From: Eudorina sp. 2006-703-Eu-15
Taxonomy: Eukaryota > Chlorophyta > Chlorophyceae > Chlamydomonadales > Volvocaceae
Assembly: GCA_003117195.1 (NCBI GenBank)
Contig: BDSI01000007.1
Span: forward strand, 1,364,001-1,428,000
Reading direction: 5' to 3'
DNA: 64,000 bases
A model generated the notes under the pieces. The model made no database searches and was not told where the DNA came from. It saw only the letters and a program-made list of their open reading frames with translations. Shown here one piece after another: positions 24,101 to 33,956 of this stretch; position 1 is the first letter of the stretch; each line of letters starts with the position of its first letter. The position numbers were made by a program, and so were the translations under genes.

Positions 24101-26897
24101 GAGCTATGGCGGCATGGGCGGCGACGTGCGCATGATGCGGGCGTTCGCGGGCTACTGGGCGGCGAGGTTCAAGGGCACGGCGGGTGAGGCCACGGCAGCA
24201 CGGGCCGCGACCGAGTGGCGGGGCCGGCTGCGAAACAACGAAGGCACCCTCCTACGCGATTGCCCCAAGGATGGGAAGCGGGGATGTTAACTCATCCCTC
24301 GCCATGGCCCCGTCCTCTTGTCCAAGCAAGCAAGCTGTGCAGCGTGGTTGGTGTGGGGTGCGGGGAGGAGGTTCAGCGAATCTGCGCTGACGGGCGAGGG
24401 GAGGAGGACTTGCGGCGGATACGGCAGGTGGAGACGAAGAGGCACATGACCAGAGGAGGTGAAGGCCATGGACTCTACGTCGGATGCCGCGGTCTCAATC
24501 CACATGAACTTTCCTTGTTAAGGATGTTTGCGAACCAACCATATTCGCTGTGCGTTGGCTGTGACCCCGCAGCTGCGCCGCCCTCTCCAGCTGGCACTAC
24601 CTCGGAAGCTGGTGGGGGCTCTCAGCCGTGGTCAGGAAGCTCCGCTGCCAACACGAGCGCAGCAACAGCAGCAGCAGCAACCTCTGGCGACGCGTCGCCC
24701 AAGCAGCCCTCGCCCGCCCTTGGAGCTGCGCTGGGGCGTCCCTGCCGCCAGCCCCAACAACGCGTATCTGCCCCTGGGGTATCAGACCCGGTGGCAGACG
24801 ACAGAGCTGCGCAGCGAGCCCACGGACCTGCAGACACGCAGAGGTCACAGCTGCAGGCGTGCGCAGCCGCGGGCAGTCCTCCAGGAACCCACCGCCAAGG
24901 CCTGCATGACGGAGCCCTGGTTTCCCAGCCGGGCTCCTGTCGGAAGCGAGGCTGCGCGGAGGTGCTGGCCAACGGGGCCAGTCAGCGGGCAACCGCAGCG
25001 GAGTCTGCCCGAATAGCTGCTCCGGCAGACCCTGGTCTGTCTGGGCTGCCGGGCGAAAACGGCGGGGCGTCGGGGACGGCAGCTGCTGGTGACGCTCCGG
25101 CGGCGGGCTTGCATGGTGACGGCCACAGCGGCGGGGTCTTCACCTCGGACGAAGGCTGCATCGAGGCGGGGGCGGCTAGCGTGGCAGAAGGCACGTGCGC
25201 GCCGGTCACGATACAGCAAGCGGCGGCGGCGCAGTGCAGCGGGCCAGGTCCGGGGTCCAAGGAGCGTCCGCCCGCGCCGCCATCCGAGGAGGGGCAACGG
25301 AGCCGGCTCTTGACGCCGATCACGGCGCACCAGCCGCAACGCCCGGGCGCAGCCGATTGCGTGGCTCACAGCGGGGCCGGGGACCAGGACAGGTCGCAGA
25401 GCGGCGATAGTTGCAGCGCCGCCGGCAGTGAGTCACGCTTCGTGGACGCTGGCCGGCGCATCTCCGATGCCTATTTCGCTGCAAAGCTCCAGGTCAGCAG
25501 CCATGCATTGGGGTCAGCAGCAATGCACTGGGGGTCAGCAGCAGCCCAGCGGGGCCAGCTGACTCCAATGAGGGCTTACTTAAGACATGCGGCACAAGCG
25601 CTGATCTATGGACGCCTGAAAGGTTTGTCTCGCACGGCGCATCGTTCTTGCCTGTGCCTCCGCAGCATTTACCAAGGATCCCGTAAGCGGCTCCGCTCCC
25701 CCATGTTCACCCCGTGCCCCCCCCCCCCGCCGCAGGCTGAAGACGCGCCGCCGAGCTGCGGCGCCTTCGTGTCCGCGTCGCAGCTGCTGGCGGAGGCCAT
25801 CAGTGAGCAGCGCTCCCTCCACAACGTGGTCGTCGTGGCGTCCGCCAACCGGACACTCACACAGCCGCAGCCGCAGTCGCAGTGGCGAAGGTCGTCGCAG
25901 GCGGTGCGTGAAGGGCTGACACAGCTCCAAGCGACACAGCAACAACCGGCACAGCAGCAGCAGCACCAGACAGCTCCGGGCGTGGTGCGGCCGAGATGGC
26001 ATCCGAGTTGTAGCGCCACAGCAGCGACTCGGCTCGGAGATGGCCCCGAGGATGCGGAGGCCGACGTCGAGCACAGTCCCTGGCTGGCTTACTTGTGCGA
26101 CCTGTACAACCAAGGTGCGGTTGTACAGCACGTCGGTTCTCTCCCACAGTTGGCGCCGGCCAAAGGCAAGGAGGTCGAGAGGAGCGAAGACGGCCCTGCC
26201 CTGCATTTATATAACGCGTTCTGCGCCCTGCCCTGCAGTACCCGTGCCGGTGACACTTGCCGCGGCTGCCGCCGTGGGCCCGCTCCGCCGGTCCGATGTG
26301 CCGCTGTCGGCGGTGGACTTCCACGTGTCGGATGTGGTGACCCGGCTGATGGAGCGGCAGGAGGTGGTGGCGGCGGCTCCGGGCGGTGCCACAGGGGCGC
26401 CTGAGGACGCGGAGGACGCGCTCAAATCCGCCATGTAGGGCCGCCTCTGCTGACCTTGGAAGGGGCCATTTGCCAGGGTTTGGCACCCTGCATAGGCGTG
26501 TGCACGGAGACCTGCCTTGCAGCAGCACATGCAAAGCGGCTGTCGTGACAGCGTGCGGCTCTTGCAGTTGCGACAGAAAGGGACAGGAGTAGTGGACCTG
26601 GCAAGAATCCTTACCCCAAGCACCAAGCCAAGCCGTGTACTACGTCTGCCCATGACCCTGTTCAGGTGGCTGTTCCGTAGCAGCAAGAATCCCAAGGCAT
26701 GGGTGCACCGTCTGAGCCCCTGCTGCCTGCGGAGCCCGGAAGGACTGCAGCCCTGCGAGGAGCACCGCAGCCTGGAGGAGCAACTGCAGCGCGAGGACGG
26801 ATCGCGGAGGAGGCTGGCGGCGCTGTGGTCCGCAGCGGCGACCTGGGCGGACCGGTTCTCGGTCGGCTACATCGCGAGGCGCTTCGGGCCCCCGTGA
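21126..26897 (+). CDS. Large UBZ4-finger protein of plant/algal type, unknown function
   Basis: Eleven exons: 21126-21206, 21329-21889, 22172-22259, 22718-22894, 23213-23457, 23677-23817, 24018-24183, 24573-25492, 25736-26114, 26239-26434, 26666-26897; 1061 residues with continuous phases. It begins MKNAFEILAAGAR, followed by a C-x2-C-x11-H-x3-C finger (residues 33-52) of the Rad18/UBZ4 ubiquitin-binding type, and a second NAFDLM motif near residue 207. A conserved core follows: VVLLTNVPP, SALKSALQKAVRLGR, LLRRLSVVCVEDAILHPGLP, VVWLMAAQAKGF and LLFRASYGGMGGDVRMM. After a 300-residue low-complexity insert (exon 8) come PLRRSDVPLSAVDFHVSD and AMWLFRSSKNPKAW. I recall similarly ordered plant proteins of unknown role but cannot name them. 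The finger suggests a ubiquitin-linked, perhaps DNA-repair, role (inference). Intron 5 has a GC donor (23458). Confidence 0.75.
25493..25560 (+). repeat. GGTCAGCAGC short repeat at the start of intron 8
   Basis: Three imperfect units of about 22 bp (GTCAGCAGCxxTGCAxTGGGG) begin exactly at the donor of exon 8 of the UBZ gene. The repeat keeps an open frame through the intron and so joins exons 8 and 9 into one long apparent open frame. Confidence 0.6.
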
Positions 26898-28092
26898 GGC
26901 TGCGCCGAGGTCACCGCGTGGCGTGGCGGGTATCGAGGGCACTGGATACGGCTGCTGCGGACAGGTTGAACTGGGTCTGGGTGCCATGGAAAGATTGAGG
27001 GTTCAGTTATGTATGAGGTTCAGTTATGTTATGAAGGACGTTGCCGCCTGGCACTGCGCGGACATGATTTGTTACAGCTGGTGTGCACCTGTGCGCTCGG
27101 GCAGCAGTCCAGCAGCACGCTCAAGACAGAGGTGTCGGCACCAAGAGCAGGAGGTTTAATAGGTTCATAGATCGCAACATGCGCGGCGTGATCCGGCGTG
27201 ATGCGCGGCGAAGATGCTGTTGGGTGATGCCATGAGCAAAAGTAATTTTGGAACGCGGAGCACAAGGTACCGGACGCACAGCGCAGGAGGTGGGGCGATG
27301 TAGGATAAATGCACGACGGCTCGGGATTCCGGAGCGCATACGCAGGTTTATTGCGGAAACTATGATGCAAGAGCTGTCGTGAGCTGCATGACAGTTTGTT
27401 GGCAGGTGTCCTGTTTCACTGCGTTGGTTGCGGTTGGCACGGATGTGCAGGCTTTCGTGTCCCAATTTCATGCTAAAACCACGTCGAAACAAGCTCGTGT
27501 GGCGGTTTACAGTCATAGCCCACTAACAAACGCCAGGAAATGTACTGTGCAACACTACTGGCTCAACAGCGGTAAGAACATCGCAGGTTGCATCCTGCTG
27601 GCCCAAGTATGGCCATTCAAAGTGGCCATGTCCACCAATGTAATGGGCCCACCACGCGGGCCGGAGCGGCTCCGTGTTGGGGAGGAGGACCCTAGGTGAA
27701 CGCAATACTGTACGGTCACCTCGCGCAGATATCAATATCATATTACAATGGACCCGTCACAAGTGCGGAATTTCTTCTGTGGCGCCACGATCCATAGCCT
27801 CCCCTTCCCTAGTCATGGAGGGCATGTCTTTGTACGTGATTGCTGGTTGTGGTGCGAATGCGGCAACCCAAGCCTGGCGTGACGGAAACATTTGGACACT
27901 AGGACTACACCATGAAAGATCTCAGCTTCGGCTGTTCAGGCGTGCTTCCTTGACGCCAGACAGCAATGGCTCGTCTCCAAGCCACCCTTAGTCAGCAGGC
28001 GATGGAGCAATGGCCCCCGCCCGTTGAATGAGGCCACGAGGCCGGGGCCGTAAGGTCCTCAGCTTGGAAGGCCGCAGCGTAAGGCGCCCACA
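26898..28092. other. Convergent intergenic region, no gene seen
   Basis: Lies between the stop codons of the UBZ gene (+) and the 170-residue gene (-). A short direct repeat GAGGTTCAGTTATGT occurs near 26998-27030. The open frames present are under 135 codons and resemble nothing. Expected content is the 3' UTRs of both neighbours. Confidence 0.5.
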
Positions 28093-28474
28093 TCACACGT
28101 TGGCAATCCGCGCGTCCAGCGCCGTCTGGGCCTCCTCCGCCAACACGTCTCGCCCAAACTCCCGCAGCAGCTGAGGTGGACGTGGGCAGATCCGCGCAGC
28201 AGAGCGGGTTGCACAAATTCGGGTTGACTGAAGCCGCAGGGCTTTCCATAGCCACGATCCGTGGGCCACGGAGTAGCATCGACCCCAGACATGGCACATC
28301 TCTTATGGAATCGAGACACGCAGTCGCGGGAACGAGATGACCGCTGCAACGCCTCGTCGCGGGGCCAATTAGATACAAGCACACTTCGAGCTGGGTTTTT
28401 AAGTGGTTTGGGTCGGCGGGTTCCTTCGCCAAACACACGCATACACACTGGCTTTGGTCGGCCGGATTTCCTCG

Positions 28475-28513
<39 letters not shown>

Positions 28514-29846
28514 CCTGCACCAGCGACTTCAGTTTGAGCGTGTTGGTTATTTTGTTGATCCGCTTCACCATGGCGTCATCCGACATGGTGCGGAGTCTGC
28601 GCGGGTCGAGGCAAGGTAATTGCGCCAAGCACAAAATGGGGCTCCGGAAAAGAATGCCCGGCAGGACGGCCGGCACGCTGACTTGCCAGGATATTGCACA
28701 CCAGCCGCATGCGGGCAGTCACCGACACACGCCACAACGGCATGGCAACGACGTTCCGCTGCAGTTGCGCTCGCCAGCACAAACGGCAATGTCGGCACGG
28801 GCTTCAGCCTCTGTGGATCTACTTCGCTTAGTAACGGCACTCGAAAAACGTCGATACATGGTTCAAGGACTCTAGCGGGCGACTTCCCATGCTCACGCAC
28901 GCTGATCCCGCAACTGCCGTCGTACCTGTGGAGGTTATGAGCGTCGAATTTGGACGCGTCACTGCCGTCTGTGGTGGTTGCCGCTGGGCGCGGCCTGGCG
29001 GCAGCCTCCCGATACGGCCTCTCATCTGGGGATCTGGGTCAATGACACAACAGAGCGGCATCCTAATAATAATAACAGAGCGGAGCGGAAGCAAGGCCCG
29101 GCGGTGAGCGTGAACTGGCCCTCTGTCCAACTCCAATCCCCGCATGTGCCGAGCATGCTGTGAAGCTGCAAATTTGACTGGCGAGGTCCAGGACCGCGGT
29201 GCAGTGCACCGACCGGTGCAAGGACGCCGACGAGCTATCTGGGCCCGTTGGACGCCAGGTCGGAATCACGGTCCACCTTGTAACGCTTACAACTGCATGG
29301 TGATGGTAGAGCTAACTGGCATGGATGTGTACGGTGCGGTTCCCTGGCAATCGATCGCGCACTTGACACACCCGCTGTCACGTGCAGGGATGAGCATCTG
29401 GCGCATGCTGCCGCTCCCTGTGTGCGTGCCGCTTGTACCTGACCGTATCTCAATCCCCATACAAGGCGTTCGTGATGGCATGTTGATGCACACCTGCCAA
29501 AAGTAGATGCCAGAATCGGTGGGAGCTCGGGTTCCTGTCCCCTGGTGCGCAACGAGCGCCTGACAACGCGGTCCTCGGTCCCCGCGCTATCGGCCGCTTG
29601 CCCCCGTTTCCTCTGCGCAGTCTTCTTCGCCTCAGCAGCAGCAGCAGGAGCAGTAGACTGCATCGACTTGATTAACGGCACTAATCCCAGCTCCTGCAGG
29701 ATCCGCTCGTTGCGCTGCATCCGTTCCTGCCTTTCTTGGTCCAGGTCAAATTGCTGCGAATTGCCCGAATTTGCTTCCGGCTTATCGTGCGGGTCCAGGT
29801 TTTCATTATCATCTTCCTCTGTCTTGATATTCTTTTTACGGCGCAT
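28093..29846 (-). CDS. Small basic/charged protein, unknown function (170 aa)
   Basis: Three exons on the minus strand: 29846-29494, 28596-28515, 28170-28093; 170 residues with consistent phases. The N-terminus is highly charged (MRRKKNIKTEEDDNENLD), then a helical segment QERQERMQRNERILQELGL, a basic stretch with VVRRSLRTRGQEPELPP, and a C-terminal helical module (MVKRINKITNTLKLKSLVQ, LLREFGRDVLAEEAQTAL). The RRSLRTRG motif resembles the basic patch seen in some chromatin-associated proteins, so a nuclear location is plausible but unproven. I do not recognise the family. The donor of intron 2 lies inside a (GT)n microsatellite. Confidence 0.65.
28476..28514 (-). repeat. (GT)n microsatellite overlapping a 5' splice site
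   Basis: On the plus strand this is an (AC)n run. On the coding (minus) strand, exon 2 of the 170-residue gene ends ...CTGGTGCAG and the intron starts GTGTGTGCGTGTGTG, so the donor is the first unit of the microsatellite. Confidence 0.8.
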
Positions 29847-30318
29847 TCTGCCTTCAAGCTTGGCTCGAGGCTTCGGAAGATGCCCACTGACAGCTCACGA
29901 CAGGACTGTCTGAGAATTTCAATTATAGAAAATTCCTACAATTTAGAATATCGAAGAGTGAACTGCTGATTCGGAAAGTCCGGCAGATGATGTACCGTGA
30001 ATTAGATAGGTTTCCTTGCACCAACCGAACGCGGCAACCGTCAGGATCACGTCAGCCATTGCCGTCAGCAATTGTTACACATGTAACAGCCGAAATTTCG
30101 GGCGGGACAACTCTGCCACAACGAAAAGACTGTCTTCATCCGCTGTAAAGACTTTCTCAACAGCTCGTCCCAACTACCAGCGCAACAATCTTTTTCAGAT
30201 TCCTCCAACCTTCTCTTCTTTTAGCATTCGGACTGTAAAACACGAACTGCAAAACAAATCTTCTCAAAACAAAACGCAACCACGTCCTCATAGGTGAGCT
30301 GAGCTTCCCCGACGCTGT
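29847..30318. promoter_or_regulatory. Intergenic: promoter of the 170-aa gene / 3' flank of the 119-aa gene
   Basis: About 470 bp, AT-rich for this window, between two minus-strand genes. It should carry the upstream gene's 3' UTR and the promoter of the 170-residue gene. No open frame with family resemblance is present. Confidence 0.4.
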
Positions 30319-31324
30319 TCAAGCCTGCGACGAGGGCGGAGGCTGCGAGCCCGCCTGCTGGCTGGCCTGGCCAGCTTCCGCCTCGCCAGCGACCGTCTCC
30401 TGCTCGGCGCCCGCGCCGGGCTGGCTGCCGCCGGTTGTCTCGCTGAGCGGCTCATTGCTAAGCTCGGGGGGCGGGCCCTGGCTGGGGATGTTGCTGCCTA
30501 TGGAGGCGTAACGCGGAAACGCGACAACGGGGAGTACAGCAACTATGAAAACGCGAAGCCATATCCGATTGAGGAAGTATCATATTCTCATACACTCATA
30601 TAGTACAAGGGAAGTGCAATATCGCCATGCGCTGCAAGTATGCGCGGCAAGGGCCTGGCGAACACTCGATGCCTGGACGAGAATCCGTCGCTAGCAGCGA
30701 CCGCGCAGCACTGTGAGAGTTCGCAACAGACAATGCTATTCTTGACGCGGTCGACTGAAGCTACTGCATCTGATATTAACCTTGGCAAAGCGACAAAGCC
30801 CCAACACAAAGCGCGGCATGCGGACCGTTGCGGACACACCGCGCTGGCAACTCAACACCCCCTTCGGTACGGCAGTACGGCACTCACCCATCTCGGTGGC
30901 CTTAGCCTCAGCCTCCGGGTTCTCCAGGCCCGCCATCGGATTGGTTGGGTCCATGTTGCCGCCGCCCAGCACCTTGGGCTCGTCCGTGGGCTGCTGCAAC
31001 TGTGCGGCGCAGCGGAACACGCACACAGGAGTGCTAGGAGTGTGATCACGCGATGTAAAATGGTGTGGGTCAGGCTGACAAGCTCGGGAAGCTGCAGGCC
31101 GCGGCGTGGCGCGCGACATGCAGAGATACGAGATCCTACGAGGGCGCGATGTCAGGGATCAGGTTCCGGTCACGCGCGCTGCGCGATAAGGTCGGTCCAG
31201 AACGCAACAAGCGACCGGCGGGTCGATGTTCCGTGTGGTGTTTGCATGCACGCACGGAATATGCCATTTGGAAGATGCTGACGAGGTCAATAACATCGCT
31301 TGGGTTGCGGGTGTAGGCGGACAT
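30319..31324 (-). CDS. Small protein, unknown function (about 119 aa)
   Basis: Three exons on the minus strand, 31324-31256, 30999-30888, 30497-30319, joined in phase to 119 residues: MSAYTRNPSDVIDLVSIFQM at the start, a Gly/Asn/Pro segment (VLGGGNMDPTNPMAGLEN), and a low-complexity acidic/Gln tail ending PPPSSQA. All three donors and acceptors fit the local consensus. An additional exon at 31563-31525 (ATG to a good GTGAGC donor, MSQAQEPSASQHQ) lies upstream but does not join in frame to the 31324 exon. It may be a 5' leader exon with its own small reading frame, or it may splice directly to 30999 in phase, skipping the middle exon. No family recognised. Confidence 0.5.
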
Positions 31325-31524
31325 GGATAGATCGAACGCGGCGATTCGCAGCGAGCTGCGCGGTCAATCTGGCGCTCGGATGCGTGCTCCGACACGATGC
31401 TGCCAGGCCTTATCAGGCGCGCAAACAAGAGCGCAGAGACTAGCAGGCAGGCATGCGCCTAAGGTCTGAGCTTGTTGCTCCGAGCCGACGTGGACATGCC
31501 GGACTTTTCAGTCCGGATGCTCAC

Positions 31525-31563
31525 CTGGTGCTGAGAAGCGCTGGGCTCTTGCGCCTGCGACAT
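31525..31563 (-). other. Possible alternative first exon or upstream reading frame
   Basis: ATG followed by 13 codons and a good GTGAGC donor on the minus strand, upstream of the 119-aa gene. It ends in phase 0, which fits the exon starting at 30999 but not the exon ending at 31256. Confidence 0.4.
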
Positions 31564-33148
31564 CTTGGAGAGCCTTTCAGCACAGAGAAAGTTGTACAAG
31601 CGAAGGTGGGCTGCCTTGGATGGTAAGGGAAGTGGGAGAAAATGGAGAAACGACGCAGCGGTTCCCAGCTTTGTCGGGTGATGAGCTCAACCGGCCTCGG
31701 ACGCAAGGCCCTCCAGATCCTAGCCCTCATTTCTCAGGAGCGGGTGCAGATGGTTATAGGGTAATCTCAAGGCCTCTCTACAGGCGCTCAAGGAAGGAAG
31801 TCTTTACTTCGTTTGACGAAGTTACAGGTTGACTAAGACGCCGATTCGATCTGTGCGTCACGAGAGATGCAGGCGAAAGCCAGGTGCGCATATATAAGGG
31901 CGTATATTTCCGTCCCTTTCCGTCAGAGGTTTCGATAAGTCCCGCGGGTCGCTCAGGGTCGCTCCTTCGTTGCTTATTGGCCAAGGGAAGAAGGGATTCT
32001 CCGTATTGCAAAGCTTAGAAGGAACACTGGTGCAGCGTACTTGTTGCAGGGGCGGGTGTGCAAGTGGCTCCCAGATTTGCTCATTTGCCTCCGCACATCA
32101 ATGCGGAAATCGATGCTTATATAGGATTGCGCTGTAACGACTGTTGGCACACGTTCGCATTGGTACTTTTTCCACCCTGGGCGAAACCTATTGTGCACAA
32201 CATCGGACCGATCGGACAGCCCTCTGGACAGCGGCTTCTGTTCAGCTAGCGACGAAGTCGTCATCACCAAACGAAGCGCATTTAAGGGGACGGAGCATAC
32301 ACCGCTGCAGGCGTAGATAGAAGTGATAGAGGCTTTCATAATAGACTTGATTGCGGCGACTCGCCTGCAACCTCGGACATCTGGGAAATCCACCATCTGG
32401 TAATTTAGGCTCCCGCCCCGCCGAGTTTACGGCCATCAAACGACAGGTTCAGACGACCTGATTAAACAAAGTGCCCATCACGAAACGAGAAAAGCTTAGA
32501 CATCCAAGCCATCGGTGTCACTACGGTAAGCCCGCCCGCGACCCATGGGACATACTTGCGTGCGGGACGTCCCGGTGCCGCAACACCCGCCGGCCTTAGT
32601 CTTAACTCGCCGTACCTTCGTTGTCGGCGTTGCTGGATATGAACTTCTGGTGGCAGCGGTCTGGGAGCCGCCCTCTCCACCGGCACGATAAGCATAGGTC
32701 AAACTGGATGACCATCTCTGTCTTGAACGAGCGGACCACCTCCACAGGTCACTGCTGGCCGCTCTCATCCCTGGGACCAGATCCGAGAGTGATGCTGCGG
32801 CAGAGGCCAGCCCTCGGCCGGATGTCGCGCCTGTCGGCCCTTTGCTCCTTCTTCAACGGGGCCACCCCACCCGCTTTAGCCGGTCCGCGACCCCGGTGGG
32901 TGGGTGGGCGGGTGAGGGTGAGGCGTGATGGGTGACGGGGCGTCCAGCTGCGCGCCCGTCCTCACACAACCCGCACGCCTTGCTGCCGGTCAAACCATCG
33001 CACCGCACCGCACGCATCACGTCACGCAAGGTTCCCTGTTAGTGTGGGCCCGGGGAGTGTTTCGGTGCACTTGTGGAGCCTGTCCGGTGCGCCATGGTGG
33101 CGCAAGTTCGTTTATGCAGTGTATGGTGAGGAAGCCTCGGTTGTCGCC

Positions 33149-33203
33149 GTTGGCTGTCACCGATGACCCTAGCGGGGTACACTGTAACATCCTTAATAAT
33201 AAG
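33149..33203 (+). repeat. Repeat tag copy 1 (CTGTCACCGATGACCC ... AATAATAA)
   Basis: Contains GGCTGTCACCGATGACCC, then a GGGG segment, then CACTGTAACATCCTTAATAA. Two more copies are at 33630-33690 (same orientation) and 35335-35393 (inverted). The shared part is only about 50 bp; flanks differ. Confidence 0.85.
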
Positions 33204-33629
33204 GTTCGCTCCCGTACTTGCCGTACGTGCGCCGGGCCGAGTCTTTCTCAGGCGCGACCCTCGCCGCTGCTTGCGTGCGTGTGTGGCCATCACGGGAGGG
33301 GTCCCCAGCGCCCCCGCTCTCTTACAAGGCTCCCGAACCTGGATTGTACGGCAGGAGGCTGCTGCCCGGAGGAGCACCACCGTCGTACTGTCCGTGGCTG
33401 CCGCGCCGGGGGATAGCTTCACGGCGAGTCCGTGGGTATCCGGGGGGAGGCGGCGGGGTGGGGCTACACGGCTGTAAAGCCGGCAGGGCGGGAGCGAAGA
33501 GCAGCCGGGCAGGCAGGCGCGCGTCCCCTCCCTGGACCTGGGCGGGTCCCCGCTTGCGGGGCGGGTCCCCGCGGGGTGAAGCTGCGGGGCGGCGGCGGCG
33601 TGGGAGCACAAGGCCCACATAGCAATCTG

Positions 33630-33690
33630 CGGCTGTCACCGATGACCCGTGGGGCCCGCTGTAACATCATTGGTCAATAATAATAATAGC
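33630..33690 (+). repeat. Repeat tag copy 2
   Basis: Same core as copy 1: GGCTGTCACCGATGACCC, GGGGCCCGCTGTAACATC, and a longer ATAATAATAATAG tail. It lies about 270 bp upstream of the proposed PFL start. Confidence 0.85.
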
Positions 33691-33956
33691 ATCCATCATC
33701 ATATGGGTACCACGGGGTGCCGTACCTCCCCTGGAGAACACCGTTCGTTCGTTCCAGGGTGCGATGTACCCTCACGGGCCATGGCCCCTGCCTCGGACAG
33801 CACCCACCGGACGTTCACAGCGCGGGGGAGTTAGCGCATCATCCTTGGATTGGAAGGAGGCTGTGTGCGGGCTGCGAGAGTCAAGGGGCGCGACAAAGGG
33901 GCAGCGAGCCTCGCTCGTTCGTACAGAAGCCGCCGGGCTGACCCTGAACCCTACCT

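Larger units (their letters stand above)
31564..33956. other. Long divergent intergenic region, partly low-GC, with repeat tags
   Basis: Separates the minus-strand 119-aa gene from the plus-strand PFL gene. The left part (about 31600-32500) is clearly less GC-rich than the rest and contains a TATATAAGG box at 31888 with no gene assigned downstream. The right part holds two direct copies of a tag of about 50 bp (33149-33203, 33630-33690) ending in AATAATA-type tails. PFL promoter elements presumably lie at the right end. No convincing coding region found; open frames are compositional. Confidence 0.5.

Noticed and set aside
24215..26404. 729-codon plus-strand open frame as a single exon gene
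   Set aside because: It contains true exons 8 and 9 of the UBZ gene but also reads through introns by chance, including a stop-free intron 8; it loses the conserved PLRRSDVPLSAVDFHVSD frame unless spliced.
31974..32396. 140-codon minus-strand open frame in the low-GC island
   Set aside because: No motif or family resemblance and no neighbouring exon; could be chance or a decayed element, insufficient to call a gene.
33039..33622. Overlapping open frames on both strands upstream of PFL
   Set aside because: High-GC sequence with stop-poor frames on both strands, no splice-consistent gene model and a repeat tag inside.
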